Assembly (NCBI GenBank): GCA_009783115.1
Contig: WRHT01000066.1
Coordinates: 1 to 7,597 of the forward strand
Direction of reading: 5' to 3'
DNA: 7,597 bases
Source: Desulfovibrionaceae bacterium
GTDB taxonomy: Bacteria; Desulfobacterota; Desulfovibrionia; Desulfovibrionales; Desulfovibrionaceae
Each line of letters starts with the position of its first letter. Position 1 is the stretch's first letter. The notes under the pieces are model-generated. The model did not search any database. It had not been told where the DNA came from and saw nothing but the letters and a program-made list of their open reading frames with translations. Shown here piece by piece: positions 5,913-7,597 of the stretch. The translations under genes and the position numbers were made by a program.

Positions 5913-6367
5913 GCTCCAAAAAACCGGGAACGCCCCAACTGGCCCAAAACAGAAAGGCCAGGCATGAATACGAACTGCTGGATTTCTTTGAGGCCGGCCT
6001 GGCCCTTCTGGGTCCGGAAGTCAAAAGCATCCGGAACGGCCTGGCCAGTTTTCACGACGCCTATGTATCTTTCCGCCAGGGAGAGGCCTTTGTGCTGGGC
6101 CTGCGTATCGCCCCTTACGTCAATGCCGGCTATGCCCGCCCCAATCCGGACCGGGAAATAAAGCTCCTGCTCCACGCCTCGGAAATCCGCCTGCTTAGCG
6201 CCAAGGTGGAGCAAAAAGGCCTGACCGTGGTCCCCCTGAACCTGCACCTCCATCACGGCCGCATTAAAATGGAACTGGCTCTGGCCCGTGGCAGGAAACT
6301 GCACGACCAACGCCAGGCTCTCAGAGAAGCCGCGGAGCAGCGGGATATGCAACGGGAAAAATTTTAA
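5909..6367 (+). CDS. smpB: SsrA-binding protein SmpB
   Basis: A 152-residue SmpB, the usual size. It binds tmRNA and brings it to stalled ribosomes for trans-translation. The family signature runs throughout: 'QNRKARHEYELLDFFEAGL' (13-31), 'LLGPEVKSIRNG' (33-44), 'SFHDAYVSF' (47-55), 'RPNPDREIKLLLHASEI' (77-93), 'KGLTVVPLNLH' (103-113), 'ELALARGRKLHDQR' (122-135), and the basic C-terminal tail ending 'RDMQREKF' that reaches into the mRNA channel. The start is GTG with AAGGAGG just upstream. GTGA overlaps the ptsI stop. The stop TAA (6365-6367) overlaps the stop of the convergent hypF. No tmRNA gene (ssrA) is seen in the window. Confidence 0.97.
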   Translation: MSSKKPGTPQLAQNRKARHEYELLDFFEAGLALLGPEVKSIRNGLASFHDAYVSFRQGEAFVLGLRIAPYVNAGYARPNPDREIKLLLHASEIRLLSAKVEQKGLTVVPLNLHLHHGRIKMELALARGRKLHDQRQALREAAEQRDMQREKF

Positions 6368-7597
6368 CCCTTACCCCCTCCCATCACCGCCCAGACCACC
6401 TGACCGTAGGCGACACAGGCATCGCCGGGAGGCAACTGCCTGTGGCTCAGGGGGATGAGCCCGCGGCGGCGCAGTTTTTCACGCAGGAGCAGGTGCATGC
6501 TAAGGTTTTGCATCACCCCGCCGCTCAATCCCACCAATGATGCGCCGCTGATCCGGCTTCCGGCCAGGGCCAGATCCGCCAGGCCTTCAGCCAGAGACCA
6601 ATGGAAAGCGCGGGCCAGCAAGGCGCGTCTTTCTTCATCCAAGGGCGGACGGACCGCCTCGTTAAGGGCGCGGAATAGGGCGTGCGTATCCAGGATCAGG
6701 CGCGGGCCGTGGCCGGAGTTGGCCTCCAGCACCGGACAGGGAAGGCGCAGGGCGCGGCCGGCTGCGAAATCGGCATAGAGTTCCATACAGGAAACAGGGG
6801 CCGCCGTCCCGTAATACTGGGCTTCCTCCAGGCGGACGGCCGCCTGGCCCTCATGGCTGATCTCCAGGCAGAGACCGAGGAGAGCGGAAACCGCGTCAAA
6901 AAGACGGCCCGCCCCGCTACTGCGCGGACTGTTCAGCCCCTGGCGCAATAGATCCGGGATCCGGCCGGCGGTTTTTTCCTCCCGGGGCAGCCAGGGCAAC
7001 GGCGCATCCCCGGACAAGCCCAGACGCAGGATCAGGGCCTGGGCGATACGCCAGGGGGCGCGAACCGCCGCTTCGCCTCCAGGCAAATCCAGGGGGGCGA
7101 GGCTCCCCAGGCGGGTAATCTCCGGGCCCCTGCCGGGGCGGGGTTTATCCACAAAAAGCAGTTCTCCTCCCCAGATGAGTCCTTCCGGATTGATCTCCGC
7201 CGGGGCGAAACCCGCGCCGTCCAGAGTCAAGGCCAAAGCCGGGCCGTATTGCCGGTTTTCGGCCAGCACCGCTAAAGCATGGGCGAAATGATGGGGCAGG
7301 CGCAAAAGGGGCAAATTCTCCCTGGCCGCTCCATAATGAAAATCAGGATGGGCGTCGGCCACCTGGATTCGCGGGGTGACCTGCAAGAGTTCGGCCAGAT
7401 GCAGGGCGCATTCTTCCTGGAAGATGCCGGCCCGCTGGTTCCGCAGATCCCCGATGTGCTGCCCGACAAAGGCTTCGCTCCCCCGGCTCAGACAGATGGT
7501 GTTTTTCAGTTCCGCTCCCAGGCCGAGCGCGCAGGGCGCGCCCCCAAGCTCCGGCAAGGGCAGGGGCAGAGGGATGAAGCCCCTGGCCCGGCGAAAA
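6364..7597 (-). CDS. hypF: Carbamoyltransferase HypF, C-terminal half (5' end outside window)
   Basis: HypF uses carbamoyl phosphate and ATP to make the thiocarbamate on HypE that becomes the cyanide ligands of [NiFe] hydrogenases. The frame is open from the right edge (residues RRARGFIPLPL read at 7563-7593) to a TAA at 6364-6366, about 410 residues. A TTG at 7555-7557 is not a true start, since conserved family sequence continues upstream. Visible are 'GLGAELKNTICL', 'VGQHIGDL', the metal-binding 'HHFAH' (7279-7293), 'LDGAGF', 'LIWGGELL', 'GRLFDAVSALLGLC', 'HEGQAA' and 'LSGGVMQN', all features of the Kae1/TobZ-like carbamoyltransferase domain. The acylphosphatase, zinc-finger and most of the YrdC-like domain would lie to the right of the window. 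The last family motif, usually 'PNDGG', reads 'PPGDAC' but keeps the aspartate. The gene converges on smpB and shares TTAA with it. Confidence 0.95.
   Translation of the reverse strand, partial: FRRARGFIPLPLPLPELGGAPCALGLGAELKNTICLSRGSEAFVGQHIGDLRNQRAGIFQEECALHLAELLQVTPRIQVADAHPDFHYGAARENLPLLRLPHHFAHALAVLAENRQYGPALALTLDGAGFAPAEINPEGLIWGGELLFVDKPRPGRGPEITRLGSLAPLDLPGGEAAVRAPWRIAQALILRLGLSGDAPLPWLPREEKTAGRIPDLLRQGLNSPRSSGAGRLFDAVSALLGLCLEISHEGQAAVRLEEAQYYGTAAPVSCMELYADFAAGRALRLPCPVLEANSGHGPRLILDTHALFRALNEAVRPPLDEERRALLARAFHWSLAEGLADLALAGSRISGASLVGLSGGVMQNLSMHLLLREKLRRRGLIPLSHRQLPPGDACVAYGQVVWAVMGGGKG

Noticed and set aside
1..7597. Search for CRISPR arrays, insertion sequences, phage or defence genes and tRNAs
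   Set aside because: No regularly spaced repeats, transposase-like motifs, terminal repeats or tRNA-like cloverleaf sequences were seen. The gene content is housekeeping.

Overview
The window looks like core chromosome of a sulfate-reducing deltaproteobacterium of the Desulfovibrionaceae kind. This is inferred from gene content: a TAXI-type TRAP transporter protein with a membrane-anchored C-terminus, a mannose-family PTS IID gene beside HPr and Enzyme I, an infA-yraN-rsmI cluster, HypF for [NiFe]-hydrogenase maturation, and a compact SRP RNA. Base composition is GC-rich from about 1720 onward. It is less so in the first 500 bases and in the gap before infA.

Layout. Bases 1-505 hold the 3' end of a TAXI-family TRAP transporter solute-binding protein (+). 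A 140-base gap with no gene leads to the 4.5S-type SRP RNA gene (about 640-731, +), which has a good -35 element and ends in a perfect 14-bp hairpin terminator (730-765). A DinB-superfamily protein (784-1272, -) converges on it. A 238-base divergent intergenic region (1273-1510) carries the infA promoter, a 6-bp inverted repeat and a 9-bp direct repeat. From 1511 to 6367 there are seven closely packed + strand genes: infA, yraN, rsmI, PTS EIID, HPr, ptsI and smpB. They overlap or abut, except for a 76-base gap before HPr, and look like one operon or two overlapping transcription units. The right end (6364-7597, -) is the C-terminal half of hypF, which runs off the window and meets smpB tail to tail, sharing the four bases TTAA.

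How the genes fit together. InfA, RsmI, SmpB and the SRP RNA all serve translation: initiation, modification of the 16S decoding centre, ribosome rescue and co-translational targeting. Inserted between rsmI and smpB is a phosphorelay set, Enzyme I and HPr plus a single mannose-family membrane subunit, IID. The IIA, IIB and IIC partners are not next to it here. HPr keeps both the PEP-dependent His site (H30) and the Ser position used by HPr kinase (S61), so a regulatory role is possible.

I found no CRISPR array, insertion sequence, phage gene, tRNA or obvious novel defence system. The points most worth a second look are the IID-HPr-EI set without its partners inside a translation operon, the N-terminally extended HPr, the deep yraN/rsmI overlap, the variant RsmI motif, and the shared repeats between dinB and infA.
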